From positions 2,170,001-2,234,000 of the forward strand of contig NC_014934.1 in the NCBI RefSeq assembly GCF_000186265.1: DNA of 64,000 nt, given 5' to 3'. The DNA comes from Cellulophaga algicola DSM 14237 (GTDB lineage: Bacteria > Bacteroidota > Bacteroidia > Flavobacteriales > Flavobacteriaceae). The notes beneath the pieces were generated by a model. It did not search any database. It saw only the letters and a list, made by a program, of their open reading frames with translations, and was not told the origin of the DNA. Shown piece after piece: positions 26,546 through 35,242 of the stretch (position 1 is its first letter; each line of letters opens with the position of its first letter). The position numbers were made by a program, and so were the translations under genes.

Positions 26546-27073
26546 TTATTCTAAATACAAGTCAACCAAACCAATGGGTGTGGTTACGTGAATTGTTTTA
26601 TTTTCACGGTCTACTTTAGTAATAATTTCATCATTGATAGGTATCAACAATTGTTTACCATCTTTTAAAGCTTCGAAAAGTGCTTGAGAAGTACTGTCGT
26701 TGATACTTTCAATGATTCCGATGTCACCATGAACACTGTCTAAAAGGGTAAAACCAATGACTTCATGGAAATAAAATTTGTCACCCGTAAGTTTTGGTAA
26801 CATGGTCAAAGGAAGGTAAATTTCTGAGCCCATGACGCGGTCTGCATCAGATTCGTCAGCTATTTCTTCAAAACGAACACGTAGAAGTGTCGATTTATGA
26901 AGTCTAGATTTTTTAATAAAAAATGGAACCAGGTTATTTCCTAAAGAAATAAACACTGATTCCAAGTTTTCGTATTCTTCGGGTTCGTCGGTATCTAATT
27001 TAATAAGTACCTCGCCCTTAAAGCTATATTTTGAAACGATTTTACCTAAGTAGAAACAATCTGACTTTTGCAT
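26546..27073 (-). CDS. rimM: Ribosome maturation factor RimM
   Basis: RimM assists maturation of the 30S head by binding S19. The N-terminal CFYLGKIVSKYSFKGEVLIKL and the C-terminal PRC-barrel segment (YFHEVIGFTLLDSVHGDIGIIESI, LIPINDEIITKVD) are family features. 175 aa. It follows rpsP by 15 nt, the classic rpsP-rimM order. Confidence 0.95.
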   Translation of the reverse strand: MQKSDCFYLGKIVSKYSFKGEVLIKLDTDEPEEYENLESVFISLGNNLVPFFIKKSRLHKSTLLRVRFEEIADESDADRVMGSEIYLPLTMLPKLTGDKFYFHEVIGFTLLDSVHGDIGIIESINDSTSQALFEALKDGKQLLIPINDEIITKVDRENKTIHVTTPIGLVDLYLE

Positions 27074-27088
27074 ATCGTTTGTAAATAA

Positions 27089-27613
27089 TTACTCTTTTGT
27101 TTCTGTATCAGCAGCAGGAGCTTCTTCTGTTGCAGCTTCAGCAACAACCTCTTCAGGTAATGCAGCAGCGGCAGCTTCAGCAGCACGTTTTTCGTTAACT
27201 ACTTTTTCAGCTTCTAAAGCTTTAGCTCTAGCTTCTGCTTTCGCTTTGTCTAAACCATCTAATTTAGTTCCAACGATTTTTCCTTTTTCTTCTAACCAAG
27301 TATTGAATTTTTCTTCAGCTTGCTCTTCAGTTAAAGCACCTTTACGAACACCACCTAATAAATGGTGCTTCATTAAAATACCTTTGTATGATAATAAACG
27401 CTTTGCAGTTTCAGTAGGTTGTGCACCATTCTGTAACCAAGTTACTGCGTTATCAATGTTAATATCAATTGTTGCAGGGTTTGTGTTAGGATTGTAGATA
27501 CCTAATTTTTCTAAGAATTTACCATCTCTTTTAGCTCTTGCATCTGCTGCAACTACCCAATAGAATGGTTTTCCTTTTTTACCGTGTCTTTGTAATCTAA
27601 TTTTTACTGGCAT
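27089..27613 (-). CDS. rpsP: 30S ribosomal protein S16
   Basis: The first 80 residues are canonical S16 (VKIRLQRHGKKGKPFYWVVAADARAKRDGKFLEKLGIYNP). The remainder is a Bacteroidota-type Ala/Glu-rich extension, giving 174 aa versus about 80-90 in Proteobacteria. It is the first gene of the rpsP-rimM operon behind a strong consensus promoter. Confidence 0.96.
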   Translation of the reverse strand: MPVKIRLQRHGKKGKPFYWVVAADARAKRDGKFLEKLGIYNPNTNPATIDINIDNAVTWLQNGAQPTETAKRLLSYKGILMKHHLLGGVRKGALTEEQAEEKFNTWLEEKGKIVGTKLDGLDKAKAEARAKALEAEKVVNEKRAAEAAAAALPEEVVAEAATEEAPAADTETKE

Positions 27614-27683
27614 ATCACATTAATTTGTAGGGTGCCCGACCCTTGATTATTAATTCTTTAGTTTGCTTATACTTAAGCGGGTG

Positions 27684-27714
27684 CAAATATACCTTTTTTT
27701 GGTAAATGTGCAAT
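27684..27714 (-). promoter_or_regulatory. rpsP-rimM promoter
   Basis: On the minus strand ATTG (27714-27711), a 19-nt spacer and TATATTTG (27691-27684) match the Bacteroidota consensus. It leaves a leader of about 65 nt before rpsP. Confidence 0.65.
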
Positions 27715-27836
27715 AGTTTTTTTTGATTTTGAATTTTGTTGCACTACGTTAATAACTCTTCTTTATTTAAGGTCTACAAAACGCCTCTTTTTTGTATTTT
27801 TACAAACTGCTTTTTTAGAAAGAAAAACTCCTATTT

Positions 27837-30800
27837 ATGTACCTAATTTTTGACACTGAAACTACTGGATTACCGAAACGTTGGGATGTTCCTTTTACGG
27901 ACACCGATAATTGGCCTCGATGTATACAGATTGCTTGGCAGTTGCATGATGACATGGGGAACCTTATAGAACATCAAGATTATTTGGTGCAACCAGACGG
28001 GTTTAATATCCCTTATGATGCAGAACAAATCCATGGTATTTCTACTGCATTAGCGGAGCAAAAAGGGGTGCCTCTTGCTGTAGTTTTAGAGAAATTTAAT
28101 GAAGCCATGGCAAAGACAAAGTTCGTTGTTGGGCAGAATGTTGGGTTTGATTTAAATATTATGGGAGCGGAGTTTCATAGAATGGGGGTAGAAAACCCAT
28201 TACAAGAACTTCCTGTTTTAGATACGTGTACAGAGCATACCGCAACATTATGCCAGATTCCTGGTGGGCGTGGGGGTAAATTTAAGCTTCCTACATTAAC
28301 AGAATTACATCACTATCTATTCGGGGTTGGCTTTGGAGAAGCGCATAATGCAACAGCCGATGTTGAGGCAACTACGCGTTGTTTCTTAGAACTTGTTCGT
28401 AAACAGCAATACACGATTGAGAAATTAGATGTTCAGCCAGATTATTTTAAGAATTTCTCGGAGGCCAACCCTCAAGAAATCCAATTAATTGGTTTAAAAC
28501 ATATCAACCTTAAAAAAGCATCTAAAAAAATAGCAGATGCACTTTGGGATAAAGATACAGGTGGTGTTTCTCAAGAAGAAATAAAAGAAAACTTAGCAAC
28601 CTTAGAAACTGCTAATTTCTCACACCTTCATAACCATACGCAATTTTCAATATTGCAATCTACAATTAGTATTCCTGCCTTAATTTCGGCAGCAGCTAAA
28701 GCAAAAATGCCTGCTGTAGCAATGACAGATCATGCCAATATGATGGGGGCATTCCATTTTGTAAGTGGTGTTATCAATCATAATAAAGGGGTGGTTTCTC
28801 GTAATGAAGAAAACCTTATCCGTTTTGAAGCTACTAAAAATGGCACTTTAAAAGAAGGAGAAGAGGCTTTAGAAGAATTACCAGAACCAGAAATAGAAAT
28901 TACGCCAATCATCGGTTGTGAGTTTCAGGTTTGTGAGGATCATACCAATAAGTCTCAGAAAGATAATGGCTATCAAATAGTCATGCTTGCAAAAACTAAA
29001 AAAGGGTATTTAAATTTGGCAAAAATGTCCTCTATCGCCTTTGTGAGCGGTAAGTATTATGTGCCTAGAATTGATAGAAAAGTAGTTGAGCAATACAAAG
29101 AAGATATTATTGTTTTAACTGGGAATTTATATGGAGAGGTGCCAAGTAAGGTGTTAAATGTGGGAGAGAACCAAGCGGAGGAAGCTTTACTTTGGTGGAA
29201 AGAAACTTTTGGTGCGGACTTGTATATAGAGATTATGCGTCACGGTCAAGAAGATGAAGATCGTGCAAATCAGGTGTTGATCCAGTTTGCAAAGAAACAT
29301 GATGTAAAATTGTTAGCAACCAACAATACCTATTATGTAGATAAAGAAAACGCACATGCGCATGATATTCTTTTATGTGTAAAAGATGGTGAAAAACAAG
29401 CGACGCCAATAGGTCGTGGTCGTGGCTATAGATACGGATTACCGAACCAAGAATACTACTTTAAGTCTTCAGACCAGATGAAGGAGCTATTCAAGGACAT
29501 TCCTGAGGCGATCATTAATATTCAGGAAGTTGTTGATAAGGTGGAGACCTTTACATTGGCACGTGATGTATTATTGCCTGCTTTTGATATTCCTGAAGAA
29601 TTTCAGTTTGCAGAAGATAAATTGGATAAAGGCAAACGTGGGGAAAACAAGTTCCTACGTCACATTACCTATGAAGGTGCTAAGAAAAGATATGGTGAAA
29701 TAACACCCGCAATTGATGAGCGATTAGATTTTGAGCTTAAAGTAATTGAGAAAACGGGATATCCAGGGTATTTCTTAATTGTAGAAGATTTTATAAGGGC
29801 CGCAAGAGCAATGGATGTTTCCGTAGGCCCTGGTCGTGGATCTGCAGCAGGATCTGCTGTTGCGTACTGTTTGTGGATTACAAATTTAGATCCTATTAAG
29901 TACGATTTACTTTTTGAGCGTTTCCTAAATCCGGATCGTGTAAGTATGCCCGATATTGATATTGACTTTGATGATGAAGGTCGGGGCCGTGTAATGGATT
30001 ATGTAATTAATAAGTACGGGGCAAACCAAGTGGCTCAGATTATTACGTATGGTACCATGGCGGCCAAATCTGCGATTCGAGATACGGCTCGTGCTTTAGA
30101 TTTGCCGTTGCAAGATTCAGATCGCATGGCGAAGCTGATACCTGATATGTCTAAGCTGAAAAAGATTATAGGGGTTGATGAAAAAATCTTAAAGTCAAAA
30201 TTTAGGGCAGAAGATTTAATCAAGATAAATGAGCTTTTAGCGATTTCTGAAGGCGATGGTCTTGAAGCAGAAACCTTAAACCAAGCTTATATTCTCGAAG
30301 GATCTGTTCGTAATACAGGTATACATGCCTGTGGAGTTATTATTACTCCTGATGATATTACAAAGTTCGTTCCCGTGGCACTTGCCAAGGATTCCGAAAT
30401 GTACTGTACTCAGTTTGATAACTCGGTCGTAGAAGATGCCGGTCTACTAAAAATGGATTTCTTGGGGTTAAAGACGCTAACCTTAATTAAAGATACCGTA
30501 AAAATTGTAAAAGCAAAACACGGAGTTACATTAGACCCAGAGAATTTTCCCTTAGATGATGTAAAAACATACGAGCTCTTTCAGCGAGGAGAGACTGTTG
30601 GGGTGTTTCAATATGAATCTCCAGGTATGCAGAAACACATGAGGGCATTAAAACCCACCGTTTTTGCAGATTTAATTGCCATGAACGCCTTGTATCGTCC
30701 TGGCCCAATGGAATACATACCAAGTTTTATTGCGCGTAAACACGGTACCGAAGAAATTGTATATGACCTTGATGCTAACGAAGAATACTTAGCGGAAACT

Positions 30801-32276
30801 TATGGTATTACCGTATACCAAGAGCAAGTGATGTTGTTATCGCAGAAGTTGGCGGACTTTACAAAAGGTGAAGCCGATGTCTTGCGTAAGGCAATGGGTA
30901 AAAAACAAAAGTATGTTCTTGATAAAATGAAGCCTAAGTTCATTGAACAGGCTTCGGCAAAAGGGCATGCAGCAGATAAGTTAGAAAAGATTTGGAAGGA
31001 TTGGGAAGCATTTGCAGCCTATGCCTTTAATAAATCCCACTCTACTTGCTACGCTTGGATAGCCTACCAAACTGCTTATTGCAAAGCGCATTACCCTGCA
31101 GAATATATGGCTGCCGTTCTATCTAATAATATGAATGATATTAAGCAGGTAACCTTCTTTATGGAGGAATGTAAGCGTATGGGGTTAGATGTGCTTGGGC
31201 CAGATGTAAACGAATCTTATTACAAATTTGCAGTAAATGATGCCGGAGCTGTCCGTTTTGGGATGGGTGCGGTTAAAGGTGTAGGGCGTGGTGCTGTAGA
31301 AACCATAGTTGAACATAGAAAAGATGAAGAAGGCCCTTTTAAATCTGTTTTTGATTTCGCAAAGCGAATAGATTTACGCGCCGCCAATAAAAAAGCATTT
31401 GAAAGTTTAGCCGTTGCTGGCGGATTCGATTCTTTTGGAGATACACACAGAGCACAATACTTTCATGCCGAGGGAGATGGTGTTACTTTTTTAGAAAAAA
31501 CCATAAAATACGGTGCCAAATTCCAAGAAAGCGAAAATTCTAGTCAAGTAAGTCTTTTTGGCGAAGCTAGTGATGTACAGATACCAGAGCCCGAAGTGCC
31601 ACCTTGCGAAGAATGGGGTACCATGGAAAAACTACGTCGTGAAAAAGAAGTGGTGGGTATTTATATTTCAGGGCATCCTTTAGATGATTTTAAGTCAGAA
31701 GTAAAATCTTTCTGCAATGCTAGTCTTTCTAATTTAAATGATTTGGAAAGTATTGTAAATAGGGAAGTTTCGTTTGCTGGGGTAATTGCAGATGTGCAAC
31801 ATCGAGTTTCTAAGAATGGAAAAGGTTGGGCAATGTTTACCATGGAAGATTATACAGATACTTTTGAGTTTAGAATATTTGGAGAAGAGTATTTAAAATT
31901 TCGCCATTTCTTAATGATTAACTCTTTTGCTTACGTAAAATTATTTATTAGAGAAGGATGGGTCAATAGGGATACCGGTAAAAAAGGAGATCCGCGTATG
32001 CAATTCAACAGTTTTATGTTATTGCAAGAGGTGATGGAGACGTATGCGAAAAAACTGACGATCAATTTAAATATAGATTTATTAAAAGAAGAAACAATTC
32101 GCGAGCTTAAGCAAACTATAGATGCCCATAGAGGAGAACATTCTTTGAATTTTATGGTGTATGAAATGCAAGAAGAGATTAAGGTGAGTCTGGTGAGTAG
32201 AAAACAAAAGGTGCAGATTTCTAGTGAATTGCTGTTGCATCTTGAAAAACAGGATATTTTATTTAAATTAAATTAA
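27837..32276 (+). CDS. dnaE: DNA polymerase III alpha subunit with fused N-terminal exonuclease
   Basis: This 1479-aa replicative polymerase has an extra N-terminal DEDDh exonuclease domain (FDTETTG near 5-11, GQNVGFDLNIM, HNATADVEAT near 170) of the DnaQ type, then a PHP domain (SHLHNHTQFSILQS near 261), the palm with PDIDIDFDDEGRGR (about 704; catalytic Asp residues), a tudor/HhH region (YAFNKSHSTCYAWIAYQTAYCKA) and an OB fold (about 1295-1370; VSFAGVIADVQHRV). It is about 300 residues longer than E. coli DnaE because of the fusion, which is typical of Flavobacteriia. It supplies chromosomal replication with cis proofreading. Confidence 0.96.
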   Translation: MYLIFDTETTGLPKRWDVPFTDTDNWPRCIQIAWQLHDDMGNLIEHQDYLVQPDGFNIPYDAEQIHGISTALAEQKGVPLAVVLEKFNEAMAKTKFVVGQNVGFDLNIMGAEFHRMGVENPLQELPVLDTCTEHTATLCQIPGGRGGKFKLPTLTELHHYLFGVGFGEAHNATADVEATTRCFLELVRKQQYTIEKLDVQPDYFKNFSEANPQEIQLIGLKHINLKKASKKIADALWDKDTGGVSQEEIKENLATLETANFSHLHNHTQFSILQSTISIPALISAAAKAKMPAVAMTDHANMMGAFHFVSGVINHNKGVVSRNEENLIRFEATKNGTLKEGEEALEELPEPEIEITPIIGCEFQVCEDHTNKSQKDNGYQIVMLAKTKKGYLNLAKMSSIAFVSGKYYVPRIDRKVVEQYKEDIIVLTGNLYGEVPSKVLNVGENQAEEALLWWKETFGADLYIEIMRHGQEDEDRANQVLIQFAKKHDVKLLATNNTYYVDKENAHAHDILLCVKDGEKQATPIGRGRGYRYGLPNQEYYFKSSDQMKELFKDIPEAIINIQEVVDKVETFTLARDVLLPAFDIPEEFQFAEDKLDKGKRGENKFLRHITYEGAKKRYGEITPAIDERLDFELKVIEKTGYPGYFLIVEDFIRAARAMDVSVGPGRGSAAGSAVAYCLWITNLDPIKYDLLFERFLNPDRVSMPDIDIDFDDEGRGRVMDYVINKYGANQVAQIITYGTMAAKSAIRDTARALDLPLQDSDRMAKLIPDMSKLKKIIGVDEKILKSKFRAEDLIKINELLAISEGDGLEAETLNQAYILEGSVRNTGIHACGVIITPDDITKFVPVALAKDSEMYCTQFDNSVVEDAGLLKMDFLGLKTLTLIKDTVKIVKAKHGVTLDPENFPLDDVKTYELFQRGETVGVFQYESPGMQKHMRALKPTVFADLIAMNALYRPGPMEYIPSFIARKHGTEEIVYDLDANEEYLAETYGITVYQEQVMLLSQKLADFTKGEADVLRKAMGKKQKYVLDKMKPKFIEQASAKGHAADKLEKIWKDWEAFAAYAFNKSHSTCYAWIAYQTAYCKAHYPAEYMAAVLSNNMNDIKQVTFFMEECKRMGLDVLGPDVNESYYKFAVNDAGAVRFGMGAVKGVGRGAVETIVEHRKDEEGPFKSVFDFAKRIDLRAANKKAFESLAVAGGFDSFGDTHRAQYFHAEGDGVTFLEKTIKYGAKFQESENSSQVSLFGEASDVQIPEPEVPPCEEWGTMEKLRREKEVVGIYISGHPLDDFKSEVKSFCNASLSNLNDLESIVNREVSFAGVIADVQHRVSKNGKGWAMFTMEDYTDTFEFRIFGEEYLKFRHFLMINSFAYVKLFIREGWVNRDTGKKGDPRMQFNSFMLLQEVMETYAKKLTINLNIDLLKEETIRELKQTIDAHRGEHSLNFMVYEMQEEIKVSLVSRKQKVQISSELLLHLEKQDILFKLN

Positions 32277-32345
32277 TAAAGTTTATCGATAGGGCAATAG
32301 CTAAAACGAATGTAACGTTAGTAAGGAAAAAGAATAATATTTGAC

Positions 32346-32353
32346 TAAATTTG
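32346..32353 (+). promoter_or_regulatory. trxA promoter -7 element
   Basis: TAAATTTG followed by CATAACAA lies 23 nt before the trxA start and fits the Bacteroidota -7 consensus. Confidence 0.55.
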
Positions 32354-32375
32354 CATAACAATAAAAAGAAACAAA

Positions 32376-32693
32376 ATGGCATTAGAAATAACAGACGCAA
32401 CTTTTGACGAAGTAGTCTTAAAAAGTGATAAACCAGTAGTAGTTGATTTTTGGGCAGCATGGTGTGGACCATGTAGAATGGTAGGTCCAATCATTGACGA
32501 AGTAAGTACTGAATATGATGGTAAAGCTGTAGTTGGTAAAGTAGATGTTGATGCGAATCAAGAATTTGCGGCTAAATACGGTGTACGTAACATCCCTACA
32601 GTATTGGTTTTTAAAAATGGTGAAATTGTAAGTAGACAAGTAGGAGTTTCTCCTAAGAAAGTGTACACAGATGCAATTGATGCTGCATTATAG
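32376..32693 (+). CDS. trxA: Thioredoxin
   Basis: A 105-aa single-domain thioredoxin with the WCGPC active site (residues about 30-34), the preceding VVDFWAAW strand and the cis-Pro segment RNIPTVLVF. It reduces cytoplasmic disulfides at the expense of thioredoxin reductase. It has its own promoter and terminator. Confidence 0.97.
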   Translation: MALEITDATFDEVVLKSDKPVVVDFWAAWCGPCRMVGPIIDEVSTEYDGKAVVGKVDVDANQEFAAKYGVRNIPTVLVFKNGEIVSRQVGVSPKKVYTDAIDAAL

Positions 32694-32730
32694 TAGATAA
32701 TATAATGTCCATTATTGGGCATAAAGAATA

Positions 32731-32761
32731 AAAAATCCTGCTCATAGCAGGATTTTTTTTT
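32731..32761 (+). terminator. trxA terminator
   Basis: ATCCTGCT (32735-32742) pairs with AGCAGGAT (32746-32753), followed by TTTTTTTT. Confidence 0.9.
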
Positions 32762-32816
32762 GCCTATACGTAAGTATATTTTAGCTAGCTAAACTGTTTT
32801 AATTATCTTTAGTGGT

Positions 32817-33746
32817 ATGAATGTACAATCTGAATTACATAAATCTTTATTGTTTCAAAATCTTGAGCTTTTAGCCAATCAAGTGGTAGAAGGGTTTATT
32901 AGTGGAATTCATAAAAGTCCGTTTCATGGCTTCTCTGCGGAATTTGCAGAGCATAAAATTTATAATAACGGGGAAAGTACAAAGCATATTGATTGGAAGT
33001 TATTCGCGAAAACAGATAAATTATATACCAAGCGCTACGAAGAAGAGACCAATCTGCGTTGCCATATGGTGTTAGATAACTCAGCCTCTATGTTTTACCC
33101 TAAAGTTAAAAATTTGGCACTAGATAATCTTAATAAAATTGGTTTTAGTGTTTTGGCTATTGCGGCATTGATGGCTATTTTAAAGAAGCAAAGAGACGCT
33201 GTTGGTTTAAGTGTGTATTCGGACCAGTACGAGTATTACGCTTCGGAAAAAGGCAGTGAGCGGCACCATCAGATGTTATTGGCGAAGCTAAATGAGATTA
33301 GCGCTACTTCAGCTCCGGAGAACAGGACAGAAACCTATACCTATTTGCATCTGATTGCAGAAAAAATGAAGCGTAGGAGTTTAATTTTTCTATTTACAGA
33401 TATGTTTCAGAGCGAAACAGAAGATGAGAAATTGTTTGATGCTTTGCGTCATTTAAAATATAATAAACATGAAGTAGTTTTATTTCATGTGCTAGATGCA
33501 GAACATGAAGTCGATTTTAATTTTGACAATACCCCTAAACGTTTTATTGATGTAGAGACAGGGGAAAAAATAGACCTCTATGCAGATACAGTTAAAGAAG
33601 GCTACCAGAGAAGCGTTAATTTGTATAAAGAAGATTTAAAACTGAAATGCGCACAGTATAAAATTAAATATATTCCGGTTGATGTAAGGGAGGATTTTTC
33701 TAAAATATTAAATACCTACATGACCGAGCGACAAAAATTTCTATAA
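32817..33746 (+). CDS. DUF58 / von Willebrand factor A-like protein
   Basis: The 309-aa protein has the DUF58 core: GFISGIHKSPFHGFSAEFAEH, STKHIDWKLFAKTDKLYTKRYEEETN and a MIDAS-like LDNSASMF (DxSxS) for metal binding. DUF58 proteins usually accompany MoxR AAA ATPases and BatA-type proteins as parts of chaperone-like complexes; none is adjacent here. No membrane segment is evident. It is followed after 5 nt by a GH26 gene. Confidence 0.85.
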   Translation: MNVQSELHKSLLFQNLELLANQVVEGFISGIHKSPFHGFSAEFAEHKIYNNGESTKHIDWKLFAKTDKLYTKRYEEETNLRCHMVLDNSASMFYPKVKNLALDNLNKIGFSVLAIAALMAILKKQRDAVGLSVYSDQYEYYASEKGSERHHQMLLAKLNEISATSAPENRTETYTYLHLIAEKMKRRSLIFLFTDMFQSETEDEKLFDALRHLKYNKHEVVLFHVLDAEHEVDFNFDNTPKRFIDVETGEKIDLYADTVKEGYQRSVNLYKEDLKLKCAQYKIKYIPVDVREDFSKILNTYMTERQKFL

Positions 33747-33751
33747 TCAAA

Positions 33752-34786
33752 ATGGATACTCCGTTGTTTTTAGCAGATCGTCATGCGCTCCCTCAGGTTT
33801 TAGCGTTAAAACAAAAGATAGAAAGGCTTTCTGAAAAGGGATATGCTTTTGGACATCAAGACACCACATCTTATGGCGTAGGGTGGAGGCATGATCAGGA
33901 TAAATATACTAGTGATGTTTTTAAAGTGGTTGGAGATTTTCCTTTGGTCTATGGTTTTGATATTGGCCAAATAGAGCATCAAAAAGATAAAAATTTAGAT
34001 AATGTGCCTTTTAATGATATGCGTGCTTTAATACAAAAAGCGCATGCTGATGGCGGAATTATTACGATAAGTTGGCATGCAGATAATCCAGTTTCTAAAG
34101 GAGATAGTTGGGAAGTGACTCCTGCAGTACAACATATTTTAAAAGGAGGAAGTCATTTCAGAATTTATAAAGAGTGGTTAAAAAGAGTAGCCAATTTTTT
34201 GTTGAGTCTAAAAGATAAAAACGGAGTATTAATCCCAGTAGCCTTTCGTCCGTTTCATGAAATGAATGGCGCTTGGTTTTGGTGGGGCAATCCACATTGC
34301 AGTTCAGCGGCTTATAAAGCTTTATGGGGGCAGACGTTATTAATATTGACAGATGAGTTTGGAGTTCATAACTTATTGTATGTATACGCTCCTAATTTGG
34401 TTTTTACAGAAGCAGAATATCTTATGAATTATCCTGGAGATCATGGTGTAGATATGTTGGGGTTAGATTTGTATCAGCATGGAACAGCTAAAGCATTTAA
34501 AAAAATATTGAAAACAAATGTTGAGGTGTTAAAAGCGATAGCTGAAAATTTAAATAAACCTTATGCGTTAACCGAAATTGGCTTAGATAAGCTTAATGAA
34601 GCACAATGGTGGAGTGAAATTTTGGACCATACTGTGGTGGGAACAGGTATAGCTTGGGTGTTATTATGGAGAAATGACTCCGAAAAACATTTTTTTGTGC
34701 CGTATCCTGATCAATTAAGTGCTAGAGATTTTAAGATATTTAGCCAAATGCCCCATATTTTGTTTTTAAGTGATAAAAAAGTTTAA
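33752..34786 (+). CDS. GH26-family glycoside hydrolase (beta-mannanase-like)
   Basis: Features of family GH26 are visible: FGHQDTTSYGVGW, FRPFHEMNGAWFWWG with the acid/base Glu (about residue 170) and the nucleophile region YALTEIGLD (about 271). The family cleaves beta-1,4-mannan and relatives. Most flavobacterial GH26 enzymes are exported, but here the protein starts MDTPLFLADRH with no signal peptide or lipobox, so it is predicted to be cytoplasmic and to act on imported oligosaccharides. 344 aa, spaced 5 nt from the DUF58 gene. No other mannan genes are nearby. Confidence 0.87.
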   Translation: MDTPLFLADRHALPQVLALKQKIERLSEKGYAFGHQDTTSYGVGWRHDQDKYTSDVFKVVGDFPLVYGFDIGQIEHQKDKNLDNVPFNDMRALIQKAHADGGIITISWHADNPVSKGDSWEVTPAVQHILKGGSHFRIYKEWLKRVANFLLSLKDKNGVLIPVAFRPFHEMNGAWFWWGNPHCSSAAYKALWGQTLLILTDEFGVHNLLYVYAPNLVFTEAEYLMNYPGDHGVDMLGLDLYQHGTAKAFKKILKTNVEVLKAIAENLNKPYALTEIGLDKLNEAQWWSEILDHTVVGTGIAWVLLWRNDSEKHFFVPYPDQLSARDFKIFSQMPHILFLSDKKV

Positions 34787-34877
34787 AATTTAATTTCTTG
34801 TAAGTGTCTGATAATTAAGTTCAATGAAATTTTTTGTAATTTATTTTAAAATAAAGTGAATTTTTTAGTCAAAAAAG

Positions 34878-34908
34878 TTTGCATAATTAAATATGCGGCG
34901 TATATTTG
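34878..34908 (+). promoter_or_regulatory. tRNA-Asp promoter
   Basis: TTTG (34878-34881), a 19-nt spacer and TATATTTG (34901-34908) are a full match to the Bacteroidota promoter consensus, 17 nt before the tRNA. Confidence 0.8.
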
Positions 34909-34925
34909 CAACCGCTAAAAGCAAC

Positions 34926-35002
34926 GGTTCGGTAGTTCAGTTGGTTAGAATACCTGCCTGTCACGCAGGGGGTCGCGGGTTCGAGTCCCGTCCGGACCGC
35001 CA
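34926..35002 (+). tRNA. tRNA-Asp (anticodon GTC)
   Basis: The acceptor GGTTCGG pairs with CCGGACC (one G-U pair), the anticodon stem CCTGC/GCAGG encloses CTGTCAC (anticodon GTC), and the T arm is GCGGGTTCGAGTCCCGT. The discriminator is G at 34999 and CCA is encoded at 35000-35002. Confidence 0.97.
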
Positions 35003-35004
35003 AC

Positions 35005-35036
35005 AAATCCTCAACGAAAGTTGAGGATTTTTTTTT
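35005..35036 (+). terminator. tRNA-Asp terminator
   Basis: AAATCCTCAAC-GAAA-GTTGAGGATTT (35005-35030) is followed by a T run, giving a GNRA-capped perfect hairpin. Confidence 0.9.
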
Positions 35037-35150
35037 GTTTTATAGTTATGTGATTCGGCTGAGATTTTAACAAGTTTAGCTCTAATACTAATTGTTAATA
35101 GCAAAAATTTTTAACCTAGTTGATACCTCAAATTTTTAAAAGGGAATATT

Positions 35151-35209
35151 TTATTCTGCTTTTGGAAGTGTAAAATAAAAAATGGTGCCCACATTGATGG
35201 TGCTTTCTG
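35151..35209 (-). pseudogene. Severed 3' end of the TPR histidine kinase gene
   Basis: On the minus strand, from the target duplication onward, the frame reads ...ES-TINVGTIFYFTLPKAE and then TAA at 35153-35151. This is the standard last beta-strand of a HATPase domain. It continues in frame from the kinase at 36621 once the insertion sequence and one copy of the 8-bp duplication are removed. It can no longer be translated with the kinase. Confidence 0.85.
35202..35209. repeat. Target-site duplication, left copy
   Basis: GCTTTCTG is repeated exactly at 36621-36628, on the other side of the element. Eight bases is the usual duplication length for ISL3-family elements. Confidence 0.88.
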
Positions 35210-35233
35210 GGATCAAGGAATATTCTTGGGGAG
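35210..35233 (+). repeat. IS left terminal inverted repeat
   Basis: The sequence begins GGATCAAGG and ends CTTGGGGAG, matching the right end read on the opposite strand at 16 of 24 positions. Confidence 0.8.
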
Positions 35234-35242
35234 TGAGATAAA

